Source: Aphelocoma coerulescens (Eukaryota; Chordata; Aves; Passeriformes; Corvidae). Taken from it: 64,000 bases of DNA. The DNA is taken from the NCBI RefSeq assembly GCF_041296385.1, contig NW_027184085.1, forward strand, positions 10,225,301 to 10,289,300. The letters are read 5' to 3'. The notes under the pieces were generated by a model. The model worked only from the letters and a program-made list of their open reading frames with translations, made no database searches and had not been told where the DNA came from. Positions 1-12,100 of this stretch are shown here, in pieces. Numbering within the stretch: the first letter of the stretch is position 1; each line of letters begins with the position of its first letter. Position numbers and translations under genes: made by a program.

Positions 1-94
1 TTTCTGTGCTTGCACCGCTCACAATCAGACGGGTGTGCACTGAGGCAGCTGGCGTGGCTGAGACCTCAATTCTGCCCTGGGAGCATAGGCAAAT

Positions 95-197
95 ATGGCT
101 CTGCAATGGATGTTTCTCCTGCTCCTCACACCTCTGCAGGCTGCACAAAATAATGGTAAACCGTATCCCAGAAATCGTGGAAAACCCCAGGAAAGAG
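95..197 (+). CDS. Gene A exon 1: signal peptide
   Basis: The ATG at 95 has a good context (A at -3, G at +4). It opens a hydrophobic leader (MALQWMFLLLLTPLQAA) followed by a short basic stretch, and the exon ends at a GTAAGA donor in phase 1, the phase all the CCP exons need. The 35 bases before the ATG resemble those before the start codons of B1 and B2 (a shared 'ctgcc(c/t)gggga'-like stretch), which supports this as the paralogous first exon. The next exon is 7.4 kb away, so this link is the least certain join in the gene. Confidence 0.7.
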
Positions 198-3100
198 GTA
201 AGAAGTGCTCCCTCCTCTGCCCGCAAGACAAGGTTTTACTGTGCTCCTGCCACAGAGCTGTGGGGCGCCTTCATGGCTTGCAGGATACAGCATCTGTATC
301 AGAGAGGTCTGATGTCCACACTGGGGCCCCAGTCCACCAGCTGGGTTGTGGTTACGAGGAGCTCTGTTTGGGGATGGAGGGAAGCAAAGCTTGGGGTGCT
401 GGGAAAGTCTCTGCAGAGTCTGTAGTGTTCCTCCATGGAGATGGAAATACAAGATGTCCATCTGTCCTTGCACAGTGTGAGGGTGCCTAGTCCTCACCAC
501 AGAGGAGATGGGCGCTAGTGCCCAAAAGAGACCTGGGGAGCCATGAGCTGAGCCACTGCGTGCCCAGGAGAGCCTGGGGGCAGGAGTTATAATATTCTGG
601 GATTGCACTTTAATGGGCTTCCTTGGCACTGGAAGGGTCAGGGTATCCCCAGGGTTCCTCTGGGCTCTTCCTACATTGGCTGCACACTTTGATGCCAGCA
701 GAGTCAGTGGGAATTTGCAGGCTCACTGACTGCACTGTGTTATCTGCCCTCCCAGGAGGCTGCACTGTCCGGCAGTTGAGCTGTGGGTCCAGGGACTGTG
801 ACCTTGCATTAGTCTGTATCTGTCTGAATTGGAGTATTTCTCTAAACTAATTTTCTTGGAGCTAGATGATAAAAATCATTAAACTAGCATCTAATCATGT
901 CATCCTGGTCCACTGCAGTGTTGTGTCTGGGTGGATGCAGGCTAGAGAAAACAGCTGATCTAGTGGCTGTGACAGAGTACAGGGAGTGGGATCAGAAACT
1001 TTAATTGCTGATGTGAAGTGGCATTAGGGTCTGTACTGTGTGAGAGGCGTCACGGGAGCCCATTTCCAGGGAAAATGTGACCGTGTGGTTGCAGACAGTG
1101 GAAGCACAGCACACTGTCACGCAAAAAACAAGGGCTAAAACGGCAACAGAGGATATTCTCCTGCCCAGAGCATCTTCCTGCTCCCCAGATCCCTGATGAA
1201 GCTGTTCTCCCAGGCCCACATGTGCAACCATGTCACGTTGTGTGGCTTTCCTGTTTGTTTTCAAGGTGCACACTAAGACCAGGATCTGTCTGTGTTGTGT
1301 ACAGTGGGATGCAACAGGGGCCTGTAGGCCTGCAGACCCTTGTCACACTCTGCAGATCTCAATCACCCAGCCATCCCCAGAGGAGTCTGAGGCTGCCTGT
1401 GGCAGAGAGGATATTGCTGAGTTTGCACCTTGGTGTTTGTGAAAAGAGGAACCAAGACAAAAACATGTGGTGGCTGCGCCCAGCAGCGTGAGCAGCCCTG
1501 CCTGCATCCTCAGCACGTGTGCTCATCCCATCCTGGCACCATGCTGATGTCCCACCTGATGGATCAGGGTCCTTCTCTTGCAGAAGAGCAGGGCAAGAAA
1601 GATGGCTGGAGTGAGGCAGGAGGGTCCCTCCCATCCCTGCTAGGGTGGAATGGGCTGACAGTGGCAGTGGGGCAGGGTAAAGCTGTAGGACAGAGAGAGG
1701 GAACAATAGGGTGGGACCCCTGATTATATCCCATGTCCCTGGCAGATACAGGGTACAACCCATTGTGCATGGTGCCACAGAGAACAGTGCAGAGAAGAGC
1801 AGCCCAGCCACAGGCACAGGATGTGGTTGTTACGTGCGGTTGGCATGGCTGCTCTGCTCACCCCGTCACGGGGACACTGTACACCGAGCAGGGTGCATTG
1901 TGTCATTATCCTATTGTCACCTTATTGCCTTGCTGTGCTGCTCCTCTCACAGGGTGTTTTTCCTCCCTGAAATGCCGTACCTGCACAAAACTCTCCTCCC
2001 TTTACAGTCCCAGTGCACCTGAAGGCAGGTGGAGAAGCTTCTAGGGCATGTTTTCTGTGCAAATGCACGGTCTGTAATCCAAGCTGGCCCTGACCCCTTT
2101 TTCATCAGCCTTGCTTGACACTGTGTAGTGATCTAGTGGCAGCTGACAAGAAGTTCTAAGGAGGAGCACAGCTGCCGTGACTGGGGGGTGGGAGGGTGGT
2201 AGTTAAAACTAAGCCACACCCAATCTGAAAGTTTTTGTGGCAGTCAAATTCCAAACTGTGCCTGAGCAGATCCTGTGGGGAACATGAATGCTAAGAGGTA
2301 CTGCACAAGAGTGCCTTAGGCTTGACACCCTAGGGGTGGTGAACTGTGTGCTCCACCACGCTTCCACTTCCCATCATCAGAGCACAGATTCAGGAAACAT
2401 GGATTTTGCCTCCCATTCTTAGACATCTCTCAGATGTCTTTAGCATCTGGTGGACTGCTACAGGTTAGCCTGCCTCTGTTTCTCAGCTCCTCCCACAATG
2501 CCTTATTCAGTGACCTGCTTTGCCACCCCCTTTCCCTGCCATGACTCCCAGGCAGAGCATCCCCAAGGTCTCTCTGAGGCTCCTTTTCCATCACTCTTGA
2601 AGACCAACTCAGCAGCTTTGGTTGCTAGTGAGTACAGGGATGCTCTCAGACCCATGTTTGTGTTCTCAGTACCCTGCAATAAACTCTCCACTGACAGAAA
2701 GAGTGACTGCTTTTCTTAGCTCCTCTCAGCAAGCACAGGGCATCAAACACAGCAAGACTGCAGCGCACTTTGCTGTCACCTCTCTCAGCTGCTGAGCTGC
2801 CCTGCCAAAAGGGTTGAACTTTGCCTACTGCTTCTTAGGTTTCACCTTGTCCTTTATTCTTTGTGTGTGAGATAATATAATGTAAGAAAGGACACCTTCT
2901 GCTGGTAAGCAAAGGGCTGAACCCAGGAGCCTGACCTGAATTATCAGCATAGCTATTTCTCTTTTCTCCTGATCCTCCCCTTCTGGCCCATGCTGGGGCT
3001 TTGTTTAGCCTGCCAGGCTCAGAACTCCTTGCAGCAGGGGCAGGAAGTCCAGATATTTCTGTAAAAGGCTTTCTATATTCATAGGTAATAAACAATATGA

Positions 3101-6100
3101 GCAAGGAGGGTATTCATTCAATAACATCAACCAGGAAAAATACCAAAACAGTAAATATCTGCCTTTTGGAGGCAAATAGACCAACCTTTTGTCACCACTC
3201 CTGTCTTGGGCATTCAGCATTTCCCATTTCACAGTGAGCACACATTGCACGTTACAAAAGGTGCCTATTTGGTCACATCTACACCATATTTTCCTTGCTG
3301 AAATTTCACTTGACTCAGCCTCCTTCCTCTAGCTGGGGCAGAGAGCCTGTGGGCGGCTCTCTGCATACCACTGTGCAGAGTGGTATAAAAAACAGTGTCT
3401 GAGGACTGTTCCGTTACTCTCCCAGTTGCTGTTAATCCCTACAAGGCTGAGTGTTTCTTTCCCATTGCTGTCTGAGCACTCTCCGTTCTCCATCCGTGCA
3501 CCGGCTCCCCACATACATCCCGCTGCTTTGTACAAGTGGTGAGCTCCATCTCTCCAGTGGAGGTCCCTTAACAGCTTCCCATGGATATCTCCAAAGCACT
3601 CAGTCACCCTGGGTTAGAGCACAGGCTCCTTTCCTTCAAGGTGCCCTTTCCCCGTGGCAATTCTTATGGAAAGGAGTGTAAGGAGGGTGAGGACAGAGGT
3701 GTCCCTCCCGGCCTGTGCATCTTGACTGCACCCAGCAGTCATGGATTAGTTTCTTCCAATGAGCCTCAAGTGCTAGTCACATGCCTGATAGGCTTGGACT
3801 TACTGGAGATGTGAGGCCAAGTTGGATTGTAATCAGCAATGTTCTTGAGGTAAATCAGGCATGGACTGAAAGTGTCTTCTCTTCCCCATTCTGCAGGGAA
3901 GCAGAGCTTTCTAGGCTTTACCCTCAAACAATCACCAGAAACGCCACCAGGAGGGACTCTGAGCAGCTGTAGATGCCTGGATGCAGATGGTGTCAGTGCT
4001 ATGACAGGGGGTTCAGCTCCCCTGCAGCCGCAGGAATGTGGGCAGGAGGGAAGCCCTGGAGGAGCTGTGATGTTTGGGCACTGCTGGCAGGGTGCTCTGT
4101 GTGCAGGAGGTAAATAGGCTTTGGCAGTCCCTCAGGCTTCCCTGCTGGGGTACACTACCCCTCTGCAAGGCAAGCAAGCTTGTTTTGTCATGCCCATCCC
4201 TCTGTCAGACTGGGTTAATTCCTAGAGTGGTTTCTGATGCTGGTGCATTCCCCTGTAGTGGTACTCTCCAGTCACTGGCTTCTTTGAGTATGGGAATGAG
4301 CTGTGGGTTCTGCCTGCCTTTTCTATCTCTCCCACCCACCCCTTGGGCTCTGCTCAGCACAGTCCATACCCAGCTTGGGTCTGGGTGCTGTATCAGCCTC
4401 TGTCTGCCCCATACCTGAGCACAACAGGGGCACACCTGGCAGGTCAAAGGGCACAGGGGAGCCCATGGGGAATTTAAAAAGTCGGGCCAGATTATCACCT
4501 CCATTCTCAAATTCAGAGAGATGCTCTAAGACCCATGTTTGTGTTCTCAGTGGCTTGCAGTGCAACTCTCCAATGCAACTGGAAAAACAGTGGTTTTCTC
4601 TGTGGAAACAGTGGTTGCTTTTCTTAGCTCCTCTCAGCAAGCACATGGCACCAAACACAGCTCAGGGAGCTTGGGAAGGAAACAATGAGTCGCAGAGGAC
4701 AGGAATGCCCCTGGTGCTTGCAAGGGGCCCTGTAGGCAGAGGAAGAGCAAGGAGGGAGCAAGAAGGTTTGCCTGCAGGACTGCTCTCCCGTGTAGTCTTT
4801 GTGTCCGAAGGGCAGATGTGGCCACTGACACACTGCTGGCACACGTGTCGTCTTTGCAGAAGCGCGCTCCACGTGTCTACCCTTGCCTGAGGCTGCACTG
4901 GAAACCACGCTGCATCCCATCAGAATCCCACCATTCCAGCTCAGAAGACACTGACAGGAATACTGAGGAAACCCTGGAGCAAGTCTGCACCTCTGTGGAG
5001 GCCTTCTCACCTGAAACAAAGACAACAGAGAAGAGGCTGATGTTCCTGGCAAAGGATTAAGTCTGATAAGTAGCCAGGTCTAAGAAGAATGATTCACTGG
5101 AGTCCTGGTGAAGGTGGATAGGCTAGTCAGAAAAGTGTGGCTGTTATGCCAGCTCAATTAATGCAATCCCTTTATACCTGCTTCCAGCCCAGGAGTCTTA
5201 CACAGCACCTATTTTCTTGTGCCCATAACCAAGGGAAAGTAACCCAAGTTGCAGGGGGCAAAAGCAGGGACTGCCAGAATGAAGACCAGCCTGTGGTAGG
5301 AAAACACCAGGTTTGAGACCATCTGAGGTACCTGAAGGTGGGACCTGATGAGATGCGTATGTGAGATCTGATGAGATGCATGTGTGGGTCCTGAGGGTGG
5401 GGGAAGAGGCAAAGACACTATCCACCATATTTGAGAAGCTGTAGCAGGGAACTTCCAGTAAAGGTCCCACTGACTGTAAAAGGAGAAGCACAACCCCCTT
5501 TTTAAAAAAGGGAAATGAGGGAGACCCAGGGAACTACAGGCCAGTCAGTCTCCCTTTGGTGCCTGACAAGATCATGGAGCAGTTCCTGCTGGAAACTTTT
5601 CTAAGGCACATGGAAATGATTGGTGATGACTTCACAAAGAGCAAATCATATCTGAGAAATTTGTTGGTCTTCTATGGTGGAGTGACAGCATTGGTGGAAA
5701 AGGGAGGAGTGACTGATCCACCTGGACCTGTGCAAGGCATTTGACACGGTCCTGCATGACATCCTTGTCTCCAAACTGTGAAGGTGTGGGTTTGATGGAT
5801 GAACCATGACGTGGGGGAGGAGTTAGCTGGATGGTCACACTCAAAGTGTTGCAGTCAGTATATTGATGTCCACTGGCACAGGTTGCCCAGAGAAGCTGGG
5901 GATGCCCCATCCCTGGAAGCGTTCAAGGCCAGACTGGATAGGGCTTTGGACAACCTGGTGTAGTGGAAAGTGTCCCTGTGCATGGCAGGGGGGCTGGAAC
6001 TAAATGATCTTCCTTGGGAACCTTCCAGCCTAAGCCATTCTATGCTTTTATGAAAGACTGAATAAGTCCTAAGTGCCTGTAAACGATAATTAGCATAATG

Positions 6101-9100
6101 CTAAGTATGCCTAATTTCCGTTGTGCCGAAGTTGCACTTTTTAGTAAAAGAAAAAAATTTAAACTTTAAACAAAGACTAGCTCTCATTTGTGCTACAGTA
6201 AGTCTGCACTGTACTGCACCTCTAAAGCAGCAACTATGAGATGTAGCTTTTTCAAACACAGAGTTACCCCTGGCCTTTCCAAGGAAGCACGGTAAGTCTA
6301 GAGAGGTTCATTCACAGTTGTTCTAGCAGTAAGAGCTTTGCTGTATGAAAAGACTCAGGGAGAGCTGGAAGCAAGGCAAAGCTCTGCTGTGCAGCTGCAA
6401 TCACCCTTGCCAGCAGAGCATCCGTGTTTGTGCAAAGACGCTGCCCCAGATACCTCGTGAAATCTGCATCTGTGCCAGCAGAGTACCTGCAGAGGAGAGT
6501 TTCTCTTTTCCTCCTGGTTTCCTGCCTGGCAGGTTGCCGTGAGTGGTGCTGCCAGTGGGGTTTGTGTGCTGTGGGGACTCTCACAGCTACCAGGCAGTGT
6601 GGAACAGTTACAAAAGGAAAAACGATGAGGACCCCTTGCACTGAAGTCAAGAGTGGGGCAATATGGGAGAGGCCAGCCATGCTTGTGAGCACTCACAGCC
6701 CCCTCAGTTCCTAAGGCTGCCTCCACTGGCGAGTTTCCATCCCCTCAAATTGCTTCTTGTTTCAGGCCAGGCCCCATACGACTCTTTTCAAGCAACAATT
6801 GTTCACATTTCTGTGGTGACTCTAGGATTTGTATGATGGACGAACACTCACAGAGAGTTATATTTCTTATTATGTGAAAAGTGGGATCTAATCAGACAGT
6901 AGAGACCCAAATTAGGGCAATACAGAGAGCCAGCAGCACTCCTGTCTAGAAGTTAATGAAAATTAATATGAAGATTTACTTCAATCAATTGCCCAATCTA
7001 CATGCTGCAAACCACAACCAAATGTGCAGCCGTTGAAATACCTACGTGCAGTCCCTGTCGAGCCCCTTCTGCCAGCTCAGATGAGGGGCTGTGGCTCGTC
7101 TTGGGTGAGGATGGGAGGGATATGGGACAGGTGGCAGCTGCTCCTAGGAGCCAGCAGATATTTTGTGAGAGGGACGAAGAAGAGGAAGTAACAAGTGAAA
7201 CATCCAGACCAAAAGCAAAGTGGCAACTTGAGTGGGATTTTGCTGCAAACAAGTGTGCACGTGGGTGTGAGCAGATCGTGTCCAGCATGAATGACAGGAA
7301 TGCAGATGAGTAGTGCAGCAGAGGGTCTGGTGCACTCCCACAGCATCTGTGTTTGTGGGAAAGAGCAGCATCCCCCAGGCTGCTGGATCCCTCTGGCTGG
7401 GGTGTCTCTACAGCAGAGGGTGGCCAGCCGGGCCTGTGGATAACCCTCCTGCACTGCCCCTGAGGGTGTGAGGAGGGTAAAGCACCTGGGGGCTGGGGCT
7501 CATCCTGGGAGATGCTGTCTCTGCCACCCCTCTGAAGAGAGGGAGAGAGACTGGCACCCCTCTGGATGGAACACCCTCACCCTGAAGACGCTGCCGGAGC
7601 CCAGTGACCCTCAGGCTCTCCCTCCTGGCCTTTGCACACAGGAAGATGTTCAGCTCCCTCTGGCTGGGACCCCAAATTGCAGTTTAAACCGAGGAGGAGC
7701 AGCTATGCCTTGAACGAAGTGGTGCAGCTCAGCTGTGCTGGGGAATCTGTGCTATCCATCCCATGGATCCAATGCATTCTGTGGAATGACACTGCCACCT
7801 GCAAATGTAAGCACAGGCCTGCACCACCCTGACCCAGGGTCCTGAGCTGGTGACAGACCCTCCGTAACCTGGTCATGCATGTGACAGTGCAGGAATGGCA
7901 GGCCTGGATGCCTTGGCTTTCCCCCATGTCCTGGCAGTGATGATGCTCTTTTTGTCTCAGCACCTTGCTGTGGGCACCTGCCAGGGTCTGTGCTCCTGGA
8001 AGGGGTTCAAAGGCAGGAACAAGGGGCCTGCACTGGGGCCTGGCGCACGCCGCTGTGACTGGGAAAGGAACAGCGCTGCGCCTCCCTGAGAGTCTGCCGT
8101 AGGTCTGGAAACCTCTGGGGTTCCAACCTACAGTTAAAGATCCTCAGAAGGGGCTGTCAGGCCACCATGCACATGCTCACTATCCCCAGAGCGATGCTGA
8201 GCAGGATCACAAGCGACTGAATCACCAGCGTACTGACTGAAGGCAAAGAGATCGAAAGAAGTCTTCTGTATGGGTTATGAAGATGTTCCAGGGACAAAAG
8301 ATGTTAAGGGAGGGTCCAAGGGTTTTATAGGGATACAGCCCACCAATCAGGTTTGGGCAAAGGGGAGGTGAGAGTACAAACTGGCTAATCGGGGAAGGCG
8401 GGAGGGAGCAGGGAGAGAGGGACCAATGGGATATCGAAGGGTGAAGAACTTTCTAGGACATATACATATTCAACAGGGTGATACAAGGACATATACATAA
8501 AATGAGGCAGGGAAACGATAATTGACAGTTTACATAACAGGACAAGGGACTGTGGATGCTCATTATCACCTTGTGAGAGGGTTTAGACTTCCGAGACAGC
8601 CCACCAGGAATTCAGGGCTGCATTCTGTCCCTGCGGCTTACTTGCCACTTGAGAGGCAGCGGCAACCACTGCCACAGGGGCCTACTGTATGTCCTGTGCC
8701 TTCAGACAATGACTGGGCATATGGCCAAGGTGGTGAGAGGGGAAGGAACTCTTTGCAAAGGCTGGAGAGGAATTCAGTCCTTGCTCAGCCTTATCCAAAT
8801 GGAGCCTGAGTGGGGAAGCCTACAAGTCTGTAGTAGGCATGGATGGAACTGCTCATGGATGGTGCCTGCTGCCACCAATAACTCTGTTCTAGGCTGCAAG
8901 AGAGGGATTTGGAGTTGAATGTGGTAACCAAAGGAGATGGACCCTGTCAAAACCACATCAAGAGATATCCCAGCAGACCTCCTCCCATCCTGCTTACATG
9001 TGCTCCTCCTCCTCTTCTCTATGCAGAGATATGCCAGCAGCCCCACTGGGACTCACAGCTCCAGTTTAGCCCAGACCAGAGTTTTTACTGGGTCGGTGAA

Positions 9101-12100
9101 GAGGTGACAGTGAGCTGCTTTATGAACAACACTCCTTCCCTGTATGTGATCAGATGTGCAAACAAGATTTTTCCAAGTTGGAAGGATGTTTGGGAGGTGA
9201 AGATTTTGGGATCATGGCAGAGGTTGGCAGAGGACCTGACCTGCACTACAGGTATGTTGGGGACCAGTAGGTCTCCCCTGCTACGTGCACTTCTCACTGC
9301 GGATGGGACCTGAACATGCCGCTGTATCTGTGAGACACCTTGGGCACAGCTCAGAGTCAGGTCCCAGCTGGGAGCAGTCTCCACAATGGAGAGGGTTAGA
9401 AGCCTTCAGTGTGGGACAGGTTTTCTCTGTCCCTGCATCTCCTCCCAATCTGTTCCTGACCTATATGTCATGGGAAAGTTGGAGTGGGACAGATCCTGCC
9501 CCGCAGTTCACCTCTCTCCCAGTGGCCTGTATCACCTCCTTGCCCAGGCACGTGCTCTTTTTCTGCTCTTGGGGGCCCTTGGGTTTCCTCATGGTGTTGA
9601 ATACTGACATTAACCACAGTCAGTCATGGAAAAGCCTTGGTCCCTCTCCTGCCTGAGCACTGCCTGTCTGAGAAGGACTCTCACATTTTCTCCCGGACAG
9701 AAAAATGCTCAAAACCTCAGGGGAATGAAAGACTTCAGTTTTCAGAAGATGAAAGTGAATACCCACAGAAGAGAGAACTGACACTGACCTGTCCTGAAGG
9801 TTTTGAGCTTTCCTTCCCTGAGGTCAAATGTACAAAGGAACTTCAGGTAATGAGTGATGGAAGAACAGTCTATGGAGATGTCTGGTGGGGCAGGAATGGC
9901 ACAGGTGCCTGGACACGCATTGAGGAGGATGTGCTGTGTATGGGTAAGTGAGGCTGCAGCAGCTCTCCTTTGTCTCCCCTCTACCTTCACCCGCCTTGGG
10001 GCTGTGGTGCCTGTGAAAACCGCTGAAGAGGACAACCCAGCCAGGAGACAACAGCTGGGAAAGCTGAAAGCTCCTGCAGTGGCTCTTGAGCAGGCCAAGT
10101 CTGGGGCTCCCAGCTGGGTGCCCGGGCCTGGAGCAGGATCCAAGGCTGCCACCAGGTGCCCATGAAGGTTCCATTACCTTTACTGTGCCCCCAGGTGCCA
10201 CCCTCAAGTACAAAGGTCTGCTTGTTCCCCTGCTGGCCCACGGATAAGGGACCTGGGGGACATCTCCTGCACTTGCAGGAGCTGGAGCAGAGGGGAATGA
10301 AGGGAGCCCTGATGGAGCAGGGCTGACTCAGCCCTTGGCATTGGGACAGGAGGCTGTATGGGAAGGTTCTGGAGGAGGAGCAATGCCATCCATCAGGGGA
10401 TGGGGATGCAGAGCTGTCCCATGCAGGAACAGAACTGTGCTCGCTGTGGGCCTGGCAGTGCTCAGGAGAGATGGGCAGGGAGAGACAACATGGGAACATC
10501 CCTGCTTTGGGCTGTGGTAGGTGGATAGAACTAACGACAGACAGAAGTGGATGGATAGGGGAAGGTTCATAGATGAGTGATCCTTCACAATTTCCATGCA
10601 CAAAGAAAGCCCCTCCCCAACAAATTTTGCCTGCAGGTCACATCCCAGCAGATGGATGTGTCACCTTCCCTCCCCCTTTGTTGGCTGAAGGAGTTGCTGG
10701 GGATTTGTCTCCCACCACCCACCCATACCCCATCTCATCACCTCCAGCCCAAATAATACCCACTTTCACCTCTGCCAGAAATGTGCCAAAGGCCCCCGTG
10801 GGACTCCACACTCCAGCTGGCACCAGACAAGAAGCATTACGGGAAGGATGAGAAAGTGATGCTGAGTTGTCCTGAAGGTTTCCAGCCATCCTTCCCTGAA
10901 ATCAAATGTCAATTCCAGCACTACGAATATGACCAACCTGTATACACACCCTCTTGGCTTGGAAGAGACTCCAGTGATTCCTGGGTCCCCATTCAGTCCC
11001 ATGTGGAGTGCATCGGTAAGGGAGGGATCAGAAGCAGGCTAGTCCCTTGCAGTGGGAGATCCTGTGAACGTGTCTGAGGGGGGATAGCATGGGAAGGTCA
11101 GGGTTTTTCCTTGGGCCCAATGTTGTGAGGCTGGTGGCTGTGAAAGCACCTCCTGCTTCCAGGAAGAAATTCACCCAAAGATTCACATGCCGTTTCCTAG
11201 TGCACCTTGATCCCAAACTCCTCCTGATCGCCTTCAAGGGATCTGCAGTGACCACCTCCAGTCTCTCACTTTCCATCCAAGCAGGCTGGCGGTGGCAGGG
11301 GGACAATGCTGCTGATTGTGGTGCTCAGCTGGGCATCTCTGGTCTCCTGCCATCAGGGCTGTTTGAGAGCAAAGCCTGAGCACAAGTGGCTTGTCACCAG
11401 CATTTCCCTTTGTGGCTGTTCAGAGGTTGATCCGAACCTTGTGAGATCCCTTGCCTGCCCCTTTGGGAGAAGGAAGATTGTATTTTAAGCCCTTTCAGGC
11501 CTCACAAAGCTTTTTGCAGAAGCTTGAACAGGCAAGAGCTCCTTCCAGGAGCCAGTGTTCTTGTCTGTAACAATCACAGCCACAAAGCCTCCCCCTGCAG
11601 CACTGGACAAACTGCTGGGACCAGCTGTGCCTACTCAGCCTGGAGGATGGTGGATTTGGTGAGAAGGAAGGGTTGTGTCAGGAGAAAGGGGCAGGGGCAT
11701 TGGTAAAGCAGGAGATGTGAATGGAGAAGGCACTGCTCACCCCCCTGTCCCACTACCCAGCGGTGTGGGGCAGGAGGAGAGCGGCCAAGGGACTGAGTGA
11801 GAACAGGGAGCCCAGAAGTGTCACAGGGGCATGGCTGATCCCTGTGGGAGGGATGAGCCATGGCTGAAGGGACATGCATCCCAGCAGGAGGGGTGGTGCC
11901 ACGGCCCAGCAAGTGCCAGCTGAGCTGCGCTGGGCAACAGGCCTGAATGAGAGGTTGGAGGGTGTCTCCTGGTGCAGAGGTGATTGTCCTGGGCATCTCC
12001 CTGCTGTGGGCTGTGGAGAAGGGAATATGGTGCCCTGGACACAAGGGTGAATGGGGAAGGTTCATAGATGAGTGATCCTTCACAATTTCCATGCACAAAG

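Larger units (their letters stand above)
198..7641 (+). other. Gene A intron 1 (7.4 kb) with repeats
   Basis: No further CCP-type exon was found here. It holds a diverged direct repeat (about 2638-2752 and 4519-4660), a short tandem repeat near 5340-5390, and a CR1 LINE fragment at about 5500-6052. It also holds one unexplained open stretch with an acceptor-like start (4858-5060). The last ~330 bases (from about 7316) are clearly paralogous to B1 sequence upstream of its first CCP exon (46273-46590), so the genes share a common intron there. Confidence 0.6.

Noticed and set aside
3899..4108. Open stretch with acceptor and donor-like ends after exon 1
   Set aside because: It would join exon 1 in phase, but the sequence is low-complexity Gly/Ser-rich with no family pattern, and B1 and B2 have no counterpart.
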